A stretch of DNA of 64,000 nt from Acanthochlamys bracteata. Its lineage: Eukaryota; Streptophyta; Magnoliopsida; Pandanales; Velloziaceae. Below the pieces are notes generated by a model. That model searched no databases. It was not told the DNA's origin and saw nothing but the letters and a program-made list of their open reading frames with translations. The stretch spans positions 8,375,001-8,439,000 of the forward strand of contig CM034126.1 of the NCBI GenBank assembly GCA_019914995.1, read 5' to 3'. Numbering within the stretch: position 1 is the stretch's first letter; the number at the start of each line of letters is the position of its first letter. Of the stretch, positions 35,143-47,734 are shown piece after piece. Position numbers and translations under genes: made by a program.

Positions 35143-36149
35143 CTTACCTCTTCTTCTCACTGCTGTGAAGAGAAAAGGAGGTAGAAGAAGAAGAATCAAG
35201 TGAGAGCGGGCAGCAACAATGAGCTGGTTGGCCTTTGGTGTAATTGTTGTTCCTGCTGTTGTTGTTACTACATAGTGGTGGTTGAAGAGTCTCTCTCTCT
35301 CTCACTTCTTTTGTTACGCTCGAATAGTTGGGAGAGGTGTCTACTCGCCACTAGCTTCAGGAAGTGAGTTTGATTGGGAATTGTAAGGTAGCAGAAGCAG
35401 AGGCTACCAACCTACTGATCCATCCATGTTACGAGCCACCAACAAAACTCGAGTTAGAGCGTAGGAGGTGAATAAAGATAAAGGAAATTGGAGCAAGTTT
35501 GAAGCAAGGTAACTAGAACTAGCAGTATGAATTCGTCTAAGCTTTTTGGTGTTGAAATTCTTGCAATACACTCCTGCAGTCAAAAAGTACAATAAATAGC
35601 TTTATTCATGCCGTGCCTGAATTTATCTAATCAATATCCTAGGAGAAAAGTGTTCAGGAATATTTGCGAAACGCATGCAAGGTAGATTGCTGTATATTGA
35701 AGGTTTTACAATTAAATTAGTTGAGATGTAAAGAATGAGCCATAACAATTATTGGATCTCTCTCTGTCGGTGGACTTTTGTCGGTAGATATTTCTCTATT
35801 CCACGCTTTTATATTTTAACTTTTTGTTTTTGCTAACATGTTTTAATAAGCCATTGCGTTATTTGCATACCAAACAAACAGGGAACGAGAATCTTGTGCT
35901 GCAGTGGAGAAAGCAACGGAACAACGCAACGCCACCAAATTATTAGGTGGCTACAATTTGGCTCACGTCATGGTCCCAACAAAACACAAAAATGTCCTTA
36001 TTCTTATATTGCATACAATCTAAGTTAGAGTTTTCCATCTAGAAACTAAGATCTGAGAAAATAACATCAGACCAAAAGTAACTTAAACAATCTACCAAAT
36101 TAACCTATGAGAAACCAACAATCTACCAAATTAGCCTTTAAATATGAAA
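35143..36149. other. upstream region of the KOR gene
   Basis: A (TC)n run at about 35289-35302 lies in what should be the leader or core promoter of the minus-strand cellulase, a position where CT repeats are common in plants. No other feature was recognised. Confidence 0.45.
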
Positions 36150-36640
36150 TGACCGCTAAAATTTTATAATTATAAATACATAATAATATTTTCGATAAAA
36201 ATTTTGATAAATATAACTAGCTGACAAAATTTTAATAAAATTTTTCTACACAATCCAAATTTGTCATTAATGAAACACATATATAGTAATAGTTTTTATA
36301 ATATTATAATTCTTATTTGCACTACTTTATTACGGCACAAAACTAAAACGATTAATTATAAATATAATACAATTATAGTACTTTATAAATTACTATTACC
36401 GATTTTTGTTGCCAAAAGTTTATTATACAGTACCTGAAAATCGGAAAAGATTTTTTCTTTCTACAGAGAGCAAGTCGAATTAGTTTTAGGTCAATCAATT
36501 TAATAAATGAGTCAAATTCGTTCAACTCTAACCCAACTCATGAATTGATACGGATCAAAATTATCAACTCTAACTCGAACTAAATAGGTCAGTCTTGGGT
36601 TGAATTTTCGAATAGGTCATATACTGCCATCCTTAATTTT
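36150..36640. repeat. hAT-type MITE, 5'-incomplete copy
   Basis: Closely follows the internal sequence of the element at 48871-49729: AAAATTTTATAATTATAAAT, CGATAAAAATTTTGA, ACAAAATTTT and TAAATTACTATTACCGATT in the same order. It ends with ...ATACTGCCATCC. Its left terminus could not be found, so it is probably truncated. Confidence 0.6.
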
Positions 36641-36732
36641 CATATGCTCATCAACTACCTAACGCCTTGCAATTCAAATCTGTATAAAAAGGTATTAATT
36701 ATGAAAGACAGATAAGTTTTTTAAGTAATATC

Positions 36733-37750
36733 TGTAAGAGAAATCTGTCGAATATTAACTCAAGAGGGGGATGAATTGAGTTATGGTAAAAATAAAACTA
36801 CACAGTACACTGTTCTGAAAGCAATCAATGATCAATTAGCTGTCAGCTGATTGAAAGGTTACTAACGAGTAACTGAACGTTAGTTATATCCTGTAGCGAA
36901 GTGTTAGCACAATATAATTCAAACAAGCTAATCAGGAGTGCAGAGATTGTAAACCAGTCAACACAAAAAAAAAAATTTACGTGGTTCGACACCACGGTAC
37001 CTACATCCACGTCACTTGACACCATAAGTGAAATTCACTAACGTTGAACCAACGTACAATCAACCGAGACTTGGTGTTTCGCAAAACACCTCCACCTCAA
37101 CCGAGTCTCCTAGTAAGAATAACTCTAACAAGCCTTCTAGACTTCGCAAAATTTTCTCTAGTTACAACCATGCACGCATTCACAAAAGCCTAATATATAA
37201 CATACACTTAGGCTAGCAAACCGAGAACTTACAAATTCTCCAATAACCTCTCTTAAGGTTATAAAGATCACAGGTTCTAGCACAAGAGATCTCCATACAA
37301 TGATGTCTAACAATTACAACATCATGGCACAACAATTCCACATCAAGACTAGAGCAAATTTGTCAAGAAAATCTAGCCATGAACACATTATAAAGATGCT
37401 GTCAGACTATAATAATTACTGACAGGTCGGAGTAAAACTAGAAAATTGAAATTCAATTTTCATTTAAGAAGAAGCTATTATATCATTTTACAATGAGTCA
37501 TTATACATGCTATCAACTATAATTTTACAATAGTAAATCACAATATCATGATGCATAAAGTCATCACACTAAGTGATGAAAACTAAGAAGTTGACAAGAC
37601 GAAATGTACACTTCACAGAGCCATAGAAGATTTTTAGCAACCAAGCTCCTACCATTGATGTCAGAGTTGATCTTACTAATACATCAAGGTGATAACACAT
37701 CTCAATTTTACATATATTGACGAAAAACAGATTCTACGAACTCTAGCTCA
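36733..37750 (-). mobile_element. partial copia-like LTR
   Basis: On the minus strand it ends with the same CAATTCA(T/C)CCCCCTCTT signature and a CCACGT box at the same spacing as the LTRs ending at 1509 and 22361. Its outer start was not found: the sequence is interrupted at 37751 by a CACTA terminus. The rest of the LTR may lie beyond that element or be lost. Confidence 0.55.
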
Positions 37751-39239
37751 CACTACAAAATAAGAGTTCATCCGTAACCACAAAAATTGGTCACTAAAAA
37801 TACAAACATGTCGCTAAAGGTTTTTGCGACCAGTAAAATCTGGTCACCAAGACAGTCACTCTAGACATGTCGCTGAAGCCTATAGAGATAAGGAAAAATA
37901 TCCGGTCGCTAATGTTCCCCACATCAACGACAATCACTATTCCTACACCAGCGATCGTGTTAGGTAATTCGCTAATCTGTCATTCAAGACCACAGCAAGA
38001 AAGTCGCTAATGTTACACCAGCAACTTTTCACTAGCTGGGCGCTGATGCGACACCAGCGATTGCCACTTAGATGGTCGTTAATTTCCTATCAGCGACCAA
38101 AGTAGGAGGTCACTAATGACATATTAGCCACCTAAGTACTTCTATTGCTTAAGTGACATCAGCGACCATCTACTGACGGTCGCTACCGTGACATATGAGA
38201 AGATGGTTACTGATCACCGACCAGCAGTAGTCAGTCGTTGATGTGTTATCAGCGACCAGTATCTACTAGTCGCGAATTTATTTTTTAAATTTATTTTTTA
38301 ATTATGTTGAAAAATATTAATTCAATATTAAAACTTTATCAAATATTACCATAACTAAATTCCATTCAACAAATATAGAATATAGTAAATATTAAATATA
38401 TTGAAATTATATTATTATTTTCATACAATAAATATAAAATAAAAAAATATTACATTACATTGTTCTAATAAAATAAAGAACAACATAACCAAAGAACCAA
38501 TCTCCGAAGGCGCTCTTCTCCTCAATCAAGAGCAAAAAATCATAAATCTGAAATGAAAACAAAAGAAGAGGGTTAACAATATATTGAAATAAATAACTAA
38601 GCTATTCTATATTAGATATCTAAAATCTAAACTTGCTTTTAGCATACTCTTCATAACTCTAAATTTTATTCGGACTCTTCGTACAAGTTAAACTCGTGGA
38701 GCCAATCGTGAGATCTAATTTCGTGCTATTTGACGATTTAGTTTACATCTTGACCCCGTATATTATTAAATAGCTAAGCTATTATATATTAACATTTTTA
38801 AAACGTAAATTGCTTCTAACTTACTCCTCGGAATTCCAAATTTTATTCCGACTTTTCCTACAAGCCGCAGTCGTCGAGCCGATAGTATCGGCACCAATCT
38901 CGTGCCTTTTGATGGCTTAATTTGTATCTTAGCTTTTTATATTATTTTAAACTAAGTTAAATTAAAAATTTTAAATTCTAAACATACTTTTAACTTACTT
39001 TCGGACCTCCAAATTTGATTTCGATTCTTCCTACAAGTCACACTTTCGAACCGATTGTGTCGGTGTCAATCTCGTGACGTTTGATAGTTTAGTTTATATT
39101 TAGCCCATTATGTTATTTTAAACTAAGTTATTTTAAATTATATTTTCTAAATTCTAAATTTCTCCTTACTTGCTAATAACTAACGATATCGTCTAATAAT
39201 ATTAATAAATTATAAAAAAAATGAAGAGTGAGAGATTCA

Positions 39240-40260
39240 TGACGACAAGATAACCAAGTTACCTGAAGCTAGTTGACTTTTCATATATTGCCTCATTTAT
39301 ATTAGCTCATTGAATTGTTGACGTTGTTGATCCAATTCCTCCTTAAGGGTACTCACTACATAGACCTATTGCTGGAGAGCACTAAGTCTTTCTTTCATTC
39401 ATACTTTCTCATCTTTTTTTTCTCTCTCCAGTTGAGCTCTTAGACTAGGTACCTCCGATGCACGATTATCTTCACGTTGTGGTTTAGGCCCTGGCCCAAG
39501 ACTACCACAATAACTAGATCCGTTTTCTAAAACACTATTTATAATTTGTTCTTGTATCATTGGCTGGTCAATTTGTGAAGATTATTCAAACACTTTACTC
39601 ATTATCTTCTACAATTAATTTAGAATTATAGATATACACTATATAATTATTTTATTTTTTATTAAAAAAATATAATTTATATAATTACTTTAAATTTTTT
39701 CTAACTAAACTGCCCCTTATTTGGAACCTTTTCTTTTTTAATGTATGCTATCTTGTATATCTCAAGTGGTTCATATCCCTACATATATTTTATAATATAA
39801 ATATGAACAAAATAGCATAAATTTTTTTCCAAACAATTGATTATACTTACCGATCTGTGAGAAATACTCGCTATACTTTCACTTTCATCGCGATACAGAT
39901 GAAGTCATTTAATATGCGCCTCTTTTGCAATACATGAAGTCTCTTGACATATATAACGCAAATGATTAGCAAACATTTCATGAAATCTTATTTAATAGTT
40001 AGAGCTATTATACTAATCCTTATATTAGACTTACATTTTATATTGCATCTTCGAATAGATTACAAAGATCTAACCAATCAGAAACTCGACCGTTTCTTTT
40101 GAAATCCTTAGGTGGGTTGGCCCTTGCGGCCTTCCCACCCACCTTTTTCTTGTAATGCAAGTTTGTCCTGCATTTTCAATGCTTATGTGTAGTCACTCCT
40201 ACATCGTGGTTCCAATTCGGATTCTCAGAATCGATTTCAAACTTTTTCTATAAAAATACA
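39240..40260 (-). pseudogene. Ptta/En-Spm-type transposase remnant
   Basis: Minus-strand pieces include SNDWLDLCNLFED-like and KKKVGGKAARA-like text at about 40200-40040. At about 39560-39290 there is ENGSSYCGSLGPGPKPQRED followed by a coiled coil (RLSALQQ...VSTLKEELDQQRQQ) with at least three in-frame stops. This order is characteristic of the C-terminal half of the plant transposase family Ptta/En/Spm (TnpA-like), as I remember it. Confidence 0.6.
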
Positions 40261-41335
40261 AAAAGTTAATAAATTAGCATTATAATATATATTAAATAGT
40301 AACTATTACGGATAAGATGTTAAATACTGAAAATCGTGTATAAATGTCATTAACAATGATTGATCAAATATTCACATCTTCAACTATTTGATCTTTGTCA
40401 TCATCGAACCATGATTAATCAAATCTATGACGATGTAGAGATTTTTGTACCAATCTCTAGTTTTTACTCATCACATTATCTGACAGTAGCATAATTTGTA
40501 AGTATAAATGGATCATTCATATATCATCTTTTTGCCACATTAATACTAATGAAATTGTCGCTTATTAGTATCGGTTTCTTATACTCAATATCAAACCATT
40601 CGTACTTCAGTAAGCATACGCGATGATTCTCATTATATGTTAACTCCATGATCTAAATAAGAACACCATAAAAATAATGGAGCCATTCTTATGTTCCCCA
40701 TCAACGCATGCACCACTATTTTGAGTTAACATTATATTGTGACGCTCCTTAGTTACATACTTTACTTCATTAATTGAATAATCATGATTGATTATCAGTT
40801 TTTGAAAGCTTCTCCCCACGATCCAGCTATGTGGTGTACGTCACCATAATACCCTTTGTTATAAAATATATTTCAACCACTTTCCAAATTTGTTAATATA
40901 CATTCAAACAAAATCTACACATGCATCGAATTCTTTCCATATTTTTTACATGCTCACAAGCAAACTTTATAAATTATTTAACTCCATCAATATACTCTTT
41001 GCTCACTTTATTTTTAATTTTCATCAAACTCTTATCCATTCCAACAACAATATATAGAGAGAGAGAGAAATATTTAATAGTTGATTTATTCATTTCTACA
41101 TTAATTTTATTCATATTTAAAGAAATATTAACATATATACAACAAAAAATATATATTAACATCCTATTAACAAAATTAATTTCCCTATCCTCATAAATTT
41201 TTGTACAAATTACTTAAACATTACTATTAATTATAATTTTATAAAAGTTATTAATAATTAATTATCATGACTTTTAAAATTAATTTTAGTATAATAAATA
41301 ATCTTAAAATCAAATTTAACAAAATTATCTAAAAC

Positions 41336-41600
41336 CAACAGCAATGGCGTCGGAGCATGGTAGGAACCGGTGGTAGGCGACGGTAACAAGCGTCAGGCGG
41401 CCGGAGTGAGCAGCAGACGGCCGTAGGAGGGAGCGTGCGGCAGTGTGGCGAGATGGGCTCAACGGCGGTGGTGGCGGAGCCGGATGCGATCGGAGGTGGC
41501 ATGAGCGGCGGCAGACCGACGCGGGTTGCAGTTGGAGTGCGGCAGCGAAAATCGTCAAGGGGGGTGGTTGGTAAAGGGGGGAGCTAGCAGACAGACCAAA
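41336..41600. other. GC-rich island inside the CACTA element
   Basis: An abrupt GC-rich stretch with many CGG/GGCGG triplets in an otherwise AT-rich region. An open frame on the minus strand (41558-41325) has low-complexity Pro/Ser/His content and is not convincing as a protein. Comparable GC-rich sequence sits near the right end of the first CACTA element. Confidence 0.45.
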
Positions 41601-42880
41601 TTAATAAGGACTTTAATAGTTTGGTATTAGGGGCTAGACTTGAATTTTAAATTAGTTAATAAAAATTTATTGATTAACATTTAAACTTTCACATACATTC
41701 TACGTACGATAATATTACTATTTAAACAAAATTTTACCACAGTTGGATGTATTTTAACGGTATGATTTAATCCTACAATTTGTTAAATCATACAAGTCCA
41801 ACACTAATTCATTATTAGAAATATAAAATATCATCCCAATACAATTAAAATTTTGCTAACATAATATATAAAACATATAATCACATCTAACAATTTAAAT
41901 TATTAAATAAATATTTATTAATTATTTTAATATTCTTATTTTATAAGGTAATACGGATCAATATGAAGGTGGTCCCAATTGCCAATGAATTAGCGACCGA
42001 GAAATTACATGGTCGTTGATGTTCTATAGTAATAGCTACCATATGTGGAACTGGTCTTTATTATCATAGCATTAGGGACCAACTCAGACAATGATCTTTA
42101 TTAATCAAAAAAGTAAAATTTTCAAATTAATTAAAAAAGTTATTTAATAAAATGTAAACTGTTAGATGTGACTTATATTTTTCATATATTCTTGTTGATA
42201 AATTTTTAGATTATTCAAACGATAATTTTGCTCTATCACAACCAATAATCGATAGATGTATATGATTTAACAATTTATATGATTGAGATTAGAGTATTAA
42301 CTTCTGTTTGTAGTATTTAATATATCCAATGGTTTAGATAATCTATTTGAAATATAAAATTAGATTGTTTGTTTAATAATATAATGAAAGAGTATAAGTA
42401 TTATATTCATATTTGTCCTATTATTGGTTGCTCATTTATTCAACTCATATAATTATAAGAATAAAATAAAGATCTATATCGTTGAATACATTATATACTA
42501 TAATATTACTATTCACATAAAGTTTCATCAAGTTTGGATATAACCTATTGCTCTGATTAAAACTAATAAATTATTAAAGCATATACATTCATCAATTTTT
42601 TATTTTGATTGAGCACAAAACATCATCCAAATAATCTAAGCTCTTGTCAATATGATATATTAAAAATATAAATCACATCCAATGATTTAAATTTTGATAA
42701 ATACAGTTTTATAAATTAATTTTAATTTTTTATTTTTTATTTCAACAGTGTCTAACAGAGATATAGCAGTCGCTATTACTAATCAATAGTAACGAAGACA
42801 TAAGACGATCGTTGTTATCTTATAGGATCTGCGTTACATTAGTTGTTGTAGCATTAGTTGCTGTTACATTTATATCAATT

Positions 42881-43508
42881 TTTAAAAAAATACTCGAATA
42901 TTTTTTTTATTTATATTAATATTATTTTTATTAATATAATTTTAAATAAACTTTATTAATATAATATTTAGATTAATTTTTTATATTAATCTAAACTTAT
43001 ATCAATTATTAAATATAAATGATAATCATATAACTTTATAATTTTCTCTACCAATTAAAATTATCAAAATTAAATAAATACAAAAATGTAAATTATTATA
43101 ATATAAAATAGCATGTTTTAGTTAAAAATATTAAATAAAAAATAAATATTAAATTGAAAGTAAATATTAATTTAAAGTAAATATTTAAGAGATAAAAAAT
43201 TTAAAAAAATAGAAAAACGAAAGAGAAGCAAATTTACTTCCTCTCTCTTATCACTATGTGTATATATTAAATTAATAGGTATATATCTAGCTATAAAATA
43301 GTAGAAACAGTAGAAAAGCATGAGAAAAGTTCTTCGTTCTTTTTTTTAATAAAGAGTTATCAAATTTGGGTAAAGAACTAAAGATAAAAAATGTGTTAAC
43401 TTTACTATCAATCTAAATGCTTATTTTTAATTCAAACGGAATCTAAAGACTACCGGATGGAGACTCGAACTAGAGCAGCGCGGCAGACCAGGTTGATGAG
43501 ACACTGAG
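42881..43508. other. AT-rich intergenic, nothing recognised
   Basis: Low-complexity A/T sequence without gene or clear repeat boundary. Confidence 0.45.
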
Positions 43509-43915
43509 CGCTGTTTGGTTCAGCTTTTTTTCAACAAAAATTTTCAATTTTTTATTTCACGTTTTTTAATATATATTTTATAAGTATATAAAAAATTTAT
43601 TAAAAAATTTAGAAAGTGTAGAAAAATTTTACGAAATGAGATCTTTTTATTACATATTTTTATTAGCTCGTTTTTCAAAATGGACAAAATAATCTTTCAT
43701 TTTATAAACAATCCCAAACGATCCCTGAATCTGTTTGGCTTAGCATTTTTTGAATATTTTTTTATTTTTTATTTTATATTTTTAATATATATATATTATA
43801 AATATTTAAAAAATTTATTTAAATAATTAAAAATTATAAAAAAATTACGTAATAAAAAAATAAAAATAATTTTTATTTTAAAAAAATTCTATTTTATAAA
43901 TAATCTCAAATGCCT
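43509..43915. repeat. two adjacent AT-rich palindromic MITE-like copies
   Basis: Copy one (43509-43727) runs from GCTGTTTGGTTCAGC to TCCCAAACGATCCC. Copy two (43731-43915) runs from CTGTTTGGCTTAGC to CTCAAATGCCTCC. Both have the same AT-rich body with TTTTAATATATATTTTATAA. Related copies: 44268-44490, 45821-46052, 48572-48795, 49740-50020 and 62940-63140. Confidence 0.6.
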
Positions 43916-44267
43916 CCACTGTAGTAGGGTAAGGGAGACAACTCTGTAGCTTTTCAGACCGTTTGAATTTCAAATGGCAGATTCAGATCAGACAAGTGAA
44001 GTATAGTAATAACGAGAAGAAAAGTAAGCAAATCGAGTGCGGAAGAAAAGAACAGAACAAAAAAAAAGAAAAAAGAGAGTACATACCTTTTCAATTGATT
44101 GAGCAGTTTGTTCAACAATGTTTTTGAAAATTACATAACTAAAATACAACGTACTAAAATTTAAATTGAAACTAGCTTTTTTATTTTAATGTATAGATTA
44201 GTGAGAATTGGATTGATTGGAAGATGCCGTGCTTTATTAATTTTATCATGCACGACCAAATTTAGGG

Positions 44268-44490
44268 TGCGTTTAAAAATTCTTTTGCAATAAAAATTTT
44301 TTAAAATAAAAAAAATATTTTTGTTTTTTAAAAAAATAATAAAAATATGTAATAAAAAATTTTTATTACGTATAATTTTTTTATATTTTTGAAATTTTTA
44401 AATAAATTTTCTAAATATTTATAAATTATATATTAAAAATTAAAAAATTATTTTTTGATAAATTAAACTAAACAGTCCCTTGACATAGAC
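44268..44490. repeat. AT-rich MITE-like copy
   Basis: Starts GGGTGCGTTTAAAAATTC and ends AAACTAAACAGTCCC, with the family's AT-rich palindromic body. Confidence 0.5.
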
Positions 44491-45035
44491 AGGTTATATA
44501 AAAAATGCACTTTTCTGTAATGATTTTACAGAGATCTATTAATTTTTAGGCCCTATAATTCTAGTCAATTCAACCCTTGATTGTTTTATTTTATTTAAAC
44601 ACCTTTATTTTCAATTTTTTAATTATACACCTCTCCACAATTTTTTTTAAAGTTTTATTTCATTGTCATATATCGTGAAATGTGCTTATATTATTTTGAG
44701 ATAGGTGCATTAATAAAGGTGAATATAATTTTAAATAGGTGAAAAGAAATTTAGAAGATAAATGTATTGACAGTAACCGTGTTTGTGCAAGACAAAATTT
44801 TGAGGTGTTGAAAATAATTGTTGAGGTGAATGGCCTATTTATGAAATACCCCCTTGAATTTAGATTTAAGGCGTGTTATTTATGGAATAAATTTGAGTTT
44901 TAGAAAATTAATTGAAAATTTTAATAAACTTAAAAATATTTAATAAAAGTAAGGCGTGTTTCTCTCCTGCCGTCGCCCTTCACTCGTCTTCTGATCCTTT
45001 TGATAATTCTGTTGTAAAGATTTTAGTTTTTTGAA

Positions 45036-45563
45036 ATGGAGATCAACGAAGAGATCTCTGCAGCTAACACGCGTGCCTTTCTTGAGTTCCTCATCTAGAT
45101 GTAAACCTTTTTTTCTCTCTCTTTCCCATCTTCAAGATGAATTCTTTTCTATTCTTTTTTAATTTTACCTAAAACTTTGGGATTTGTTAAAATTTATTTT
45201 CTCAGGTCGGAAAAGGGCGTTACATGAAGGAAATCCGTGACATGGTTGGAAAGAAGGGCCGCCGCCTCATTGTAGGGATCTTGCTCGAGGGTAATAAATT
45301 CGTGAAAAAAGGGAAAAAAAAATTTCTTCTGTCCACGATCTATGAAGTCAATTTGTAAACGATTAGTGAGCGCCCAAACATTCAAAGAATTCTATTATGG
45401 GAATTTCTGCTTTGCTTTATGTAGGTTGATTCGGAATCCGTCGGACTACTTGCAACCATTCTGTGATGCTGCAACAGAGGTGACGAGGACTGTGGATCTC
45501 AAGTACACCTCAAGGAAGGAGAGCGTGGTTGTTGTTAAGAGCACAAATACGAGTGAAGATTGA
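45036..45563 (+). pseudogene. MCM3 N-terminal fragment, decayed
   Basis: Three exon-like pieces. 45036-45098 reads MEINEEISAANTRAFLEFLI then an in-frame TAG. 45206-45290 follows a CTCAG acceptor with KGRYMKEIRDMVGKKGRRL. 45425-45563 follows ATGTAG with RNPSDYLQPFCDAATEVTRT and VDLKYTSRKESV before a stop. This matches the start of the plant MCM3 helicase subunit, which in Arabidopsis reads similarly around PNEYMQSFCDAATEATR. The AAA+ ATPase region is entirely missing, the sequence between GI and RNPSDY is wrong, and the third piece ends in unrelated residues. So it is a gene fragment, perhaps moved by a transposon. Confidence 0.8.
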
Positions 45564-45820
45564 TTCCGTTGAAACCTCATCTTCATCGAGCAGTATAACA
45601 AATAATGTTTTCCAATAATGTGAATTACCTGAACAATCAATTGGTTTATGTTGCTAAGAGTTGGAAAAGAGCACAGAAAATTCAACCGTCCCATATGAAA
45701 ATTAAATTATACTTAAATACAACCTCAGTATGATATAACTTGATATTACCTGCGTCACCAAATATATACTGGACAGTTAGAAAAGCACAGAACATAGAAC
45801 ATGAACGTTACTCCATTTTA

Positions 45821-46052
45821 CGTTTGGTAGTGCATCGAAGCTTTTCAACTTTTTTTTATTTTATATTTTTTAATATATATTTTATAAATATTTAAAAATT
45901 TAGATAGTGTAGAAAAATTTATATAATAAGATTTTTTTATTATATATTTTTATTATATTTTTAAAAATAAAAAAATAAAACTTATTTTTCTAAAAAAATA
46001 AAAATACTTTTTATTTTAAAAAAATTTATTTTATAAATAATTTCAAACGCAC
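45821..46052. repeat. AT-rich MITE-like copy
   Basis: From TACGTTTGGTAGTGCATCG to TTTCAAACGCACTATTTCC, with inverted ends (CGTTTGG / CAAACGCA) and the same body as 43509-43915. Confidence 0.6.
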
Positions 46053-46980
46053 TATTTCCTATACAGCCGTGAGGTCATGTGCATTCTGAGGAACTCGGTA
46101 ACTATCACAGGAAAATTAACTACATGCAGATCGAATTTACGACTACTACCTACCTTCTACATGCATCGAATTAATGATATATAGCCAGAAAGATATGTAT
46201 ATGTTGTACGTTCTGCAATTCTAGCCAGCTTTTGCTATGCAAGCTCCAGAGCTCGGGTGATTGTAGAACAGTTGAATGGAAACTGTTTAACTACTGTACG
46301 TAACTAACGATGAAGTGCTTGAGAATGATCGAGACGCACAGTTGGAATTTTTTGCTCTGACATTCGGATGCTCTAGAATCCTAGCTAGCTTGTGTATATT
46401 CTGCCAGTAAAAGGTATTTGAACTGCATGCAGCAAAGTTCAAACATATTATCTAGCTAGCTACCTAGTTGAAATTCGATTAGTCATATATATGATAAAAT
46501 GCATGACCAACAGTTGATAGTAGTGAAGCAAATGCTGCTCTCTGCAGGATCTCGTGATGAGTTTTAATGCAACCCATTAACTGTGCTAGCTAGCTACACG
46601 TAGCTTCTCGTTCTAACACTGCTTGACATGTATGTCCTTTTACCTAGCTTAAACTAGATTATATTCCCTATATTATACTTACATGTGCAATAATTTGTAG
46701 CTATTATATTTATCTTTACAGTTTATGATACCCTTCATTGTTACTTCAGTACTATGAACTGTTATAGATATATAATTTAACTTTTCAATACGTAACATTA
46801 ACCTTATAATCTTTTAGCAACAGCTAGGTAGCTTAGCTGTTGAGAGATTGAGTATCCACCTCTCCATCTCATAAATTCTTCAAGCAAGAATAATAAATTT
46901 GATTTTATGAACAATTCCAATTTACTTCCATGAACTGGCATTTTTCTTTTCTACTCATAGAACCGCTGCGGCCAAGCTCT
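46053..46980. other. upstream region of the glycine-rich protein gene
   Basis: Intergenic, with many CTAGCTAGC-type short repeats (about 46380-46600). No gene recognised. Presumed promoter of the gene at 47045. Confidence 0.45.
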
Positions 46981-46990
46981 CTATATAAAG
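46981..46990 (+). promoter_or_regulatory. TATA box of the glycine-rich protein gene
   Basis: CTATATAAAG, 55 bases upstream of the ATG at 47045, which leaves room for a leader of about 25-30 bases. Confidence 0.7.
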
Positions 46991-47044
46991 CTTTTCTACT
47001 ACTGCAAGAGAACACATAAACAGGAGCTTGACAGGGAGACAGAA

Positions 47045-47734
47045 ATGGCAATTAATTTTTGCACTATGATCTCCTTAGTAGCACTCCTTGCTCTTTCTGT
47101 TTCTAACACAAATGCAGCTAGACAATTAATCCTTGCAGCTACTGATCAGAAGCAGACCACTTTTGTGCACCCGACCACTAGCACCTCCGGTGCAGCCGTC
47201 GGTCTAGATGATAAGAAGAATTTCATTTTTGGTGGTGTAGGCGGTTTCGGTGGTGCTGGAGGGGTAGTGGGTGGATTCCCAGTGCTTGGCGGTGTTGCGG
47301 GAGGTATAGGTGGTGTTGCGGGAGTTGGTGGTGGTATTGGTGGTGTAGGACGAGGAGTTGGAGGATTAGGCGGTGCTGGTGGAGTTGGTGGCCTTGGGCA
47401 TGGCGGTGGTCTTGGGGGTGGTGCTGGTGCTCTTGGTGGTATCGGAGGGGGTAGTAGTTTGGGCGGTGGAGCTGGAGGACTTGGCGGTGTTGGAGGGCTT
47501 GGTGGAGATGGAGGGGGACTTGGTGGTGATGTTGGAGGAGTTGGCGGGACAGGCGGTGGAATTGGAGGCGGCACTGGAGGACTTGGTGGTGGAGCTGGAG
47601 GACTTGGAGGTGCAGGAGGAGGCATTGGTGCTGGAGATGGAGGGGGAATTGGTGGTGGTGTTGGAGGAGTTGACGGGACAGGAGGCGGCACTGGTGGAGG
47701 TGCAGGAGGCGACGCTGGATGTAGTCATCCATAG
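47045..47734 (+). CDS. secreted glycine-rich protein
   Basis: An uninterrupted 229-aa frame. Residues 1 to about 24 form a signal peptide (MAINFCTMISLVALLALSVS, cleavage likely after NTNA). A short Thr/Ser/Asp-containing stretch follows. From about residue 60 the protein is a run of GG-X repeats (GGVGG, GGLGG, GGAGG) to the C-terminal GDAGCSHP. This is the architecture of plant glycine-rich cell-wall structural proteins, which are exported and set in the wall. A TATA box stands at a suitable distance and no intron is needed. Long frames on the other strand and in other phases are artefacts of the repeat composition. No specific family member can be named. Confidence 0.88.
   Translation: MAINFCTMISLVALLALSVSNTNAARQLILAATDQKQTTFVHPTTSTSGAAVGLDDKKNFIFGGVGGFGGAGGVVGGFPVLGGVAGGIGGVAGVGGGIGGVGRGVGGLGGAGGVGGLGHGGGLGGGAGALGGIGGGSSLGGGAGGLGGVGGLGGDGGGLGGDVGGVGGTGGGIGGGTGGLGGGAGGLGGAGGGIGAGDGGGIGGGVGGVDGTGGGTGGGAGGDAGCSHP

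Larger units (their letters stand above)
37751..42880 (-). mobile_element. second CACTA element, decayed, right end uncertain
   Basis: Starts CACTACAAAATAAGAG, preceded by TCA. From 37790 to 38280 and again at about 41980-42080 and 42760-42870 it is full of GCGACCA / TGGTCGCT-like short repeats in both orientations, a subterminal array distinct from that of the first CACTA element. A transposase-like remnant lies on the minus strand at 39240-40260, and a GC-rich block (41336-41600) stands where a promoter or first exon would be. I could not find the matching TAGTG terminus or target duplication; 42880 is only where the repeats stop. Confidence 0.65.

Noticed and set aside
34754-35203. Plus- and minus-strand frames over KOR exon 1
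   Set aside because: Overlap the well-supported first exon of the cellulase and show no family of their own.
37790-38280. Short regularly spaced repeats considered as a CRISPR-like array
   Set aside because: Repeats are short, degenerate, in both orientations and without spacer regularity; they are the subterminal motifs of a CACTA transposon in a plant genome.
41325-41558. Minus-strand frame in a GC-rich island
   Set aside because: Low-complexity Pro/Ser/His content caused by base composition; no domain.
42760-42880. GTTGTTGTAG at about 42850 as right end of the second CACTA element
   Set aside because: Not followed by TG and no TCA duplication; the resemblance is too weak.
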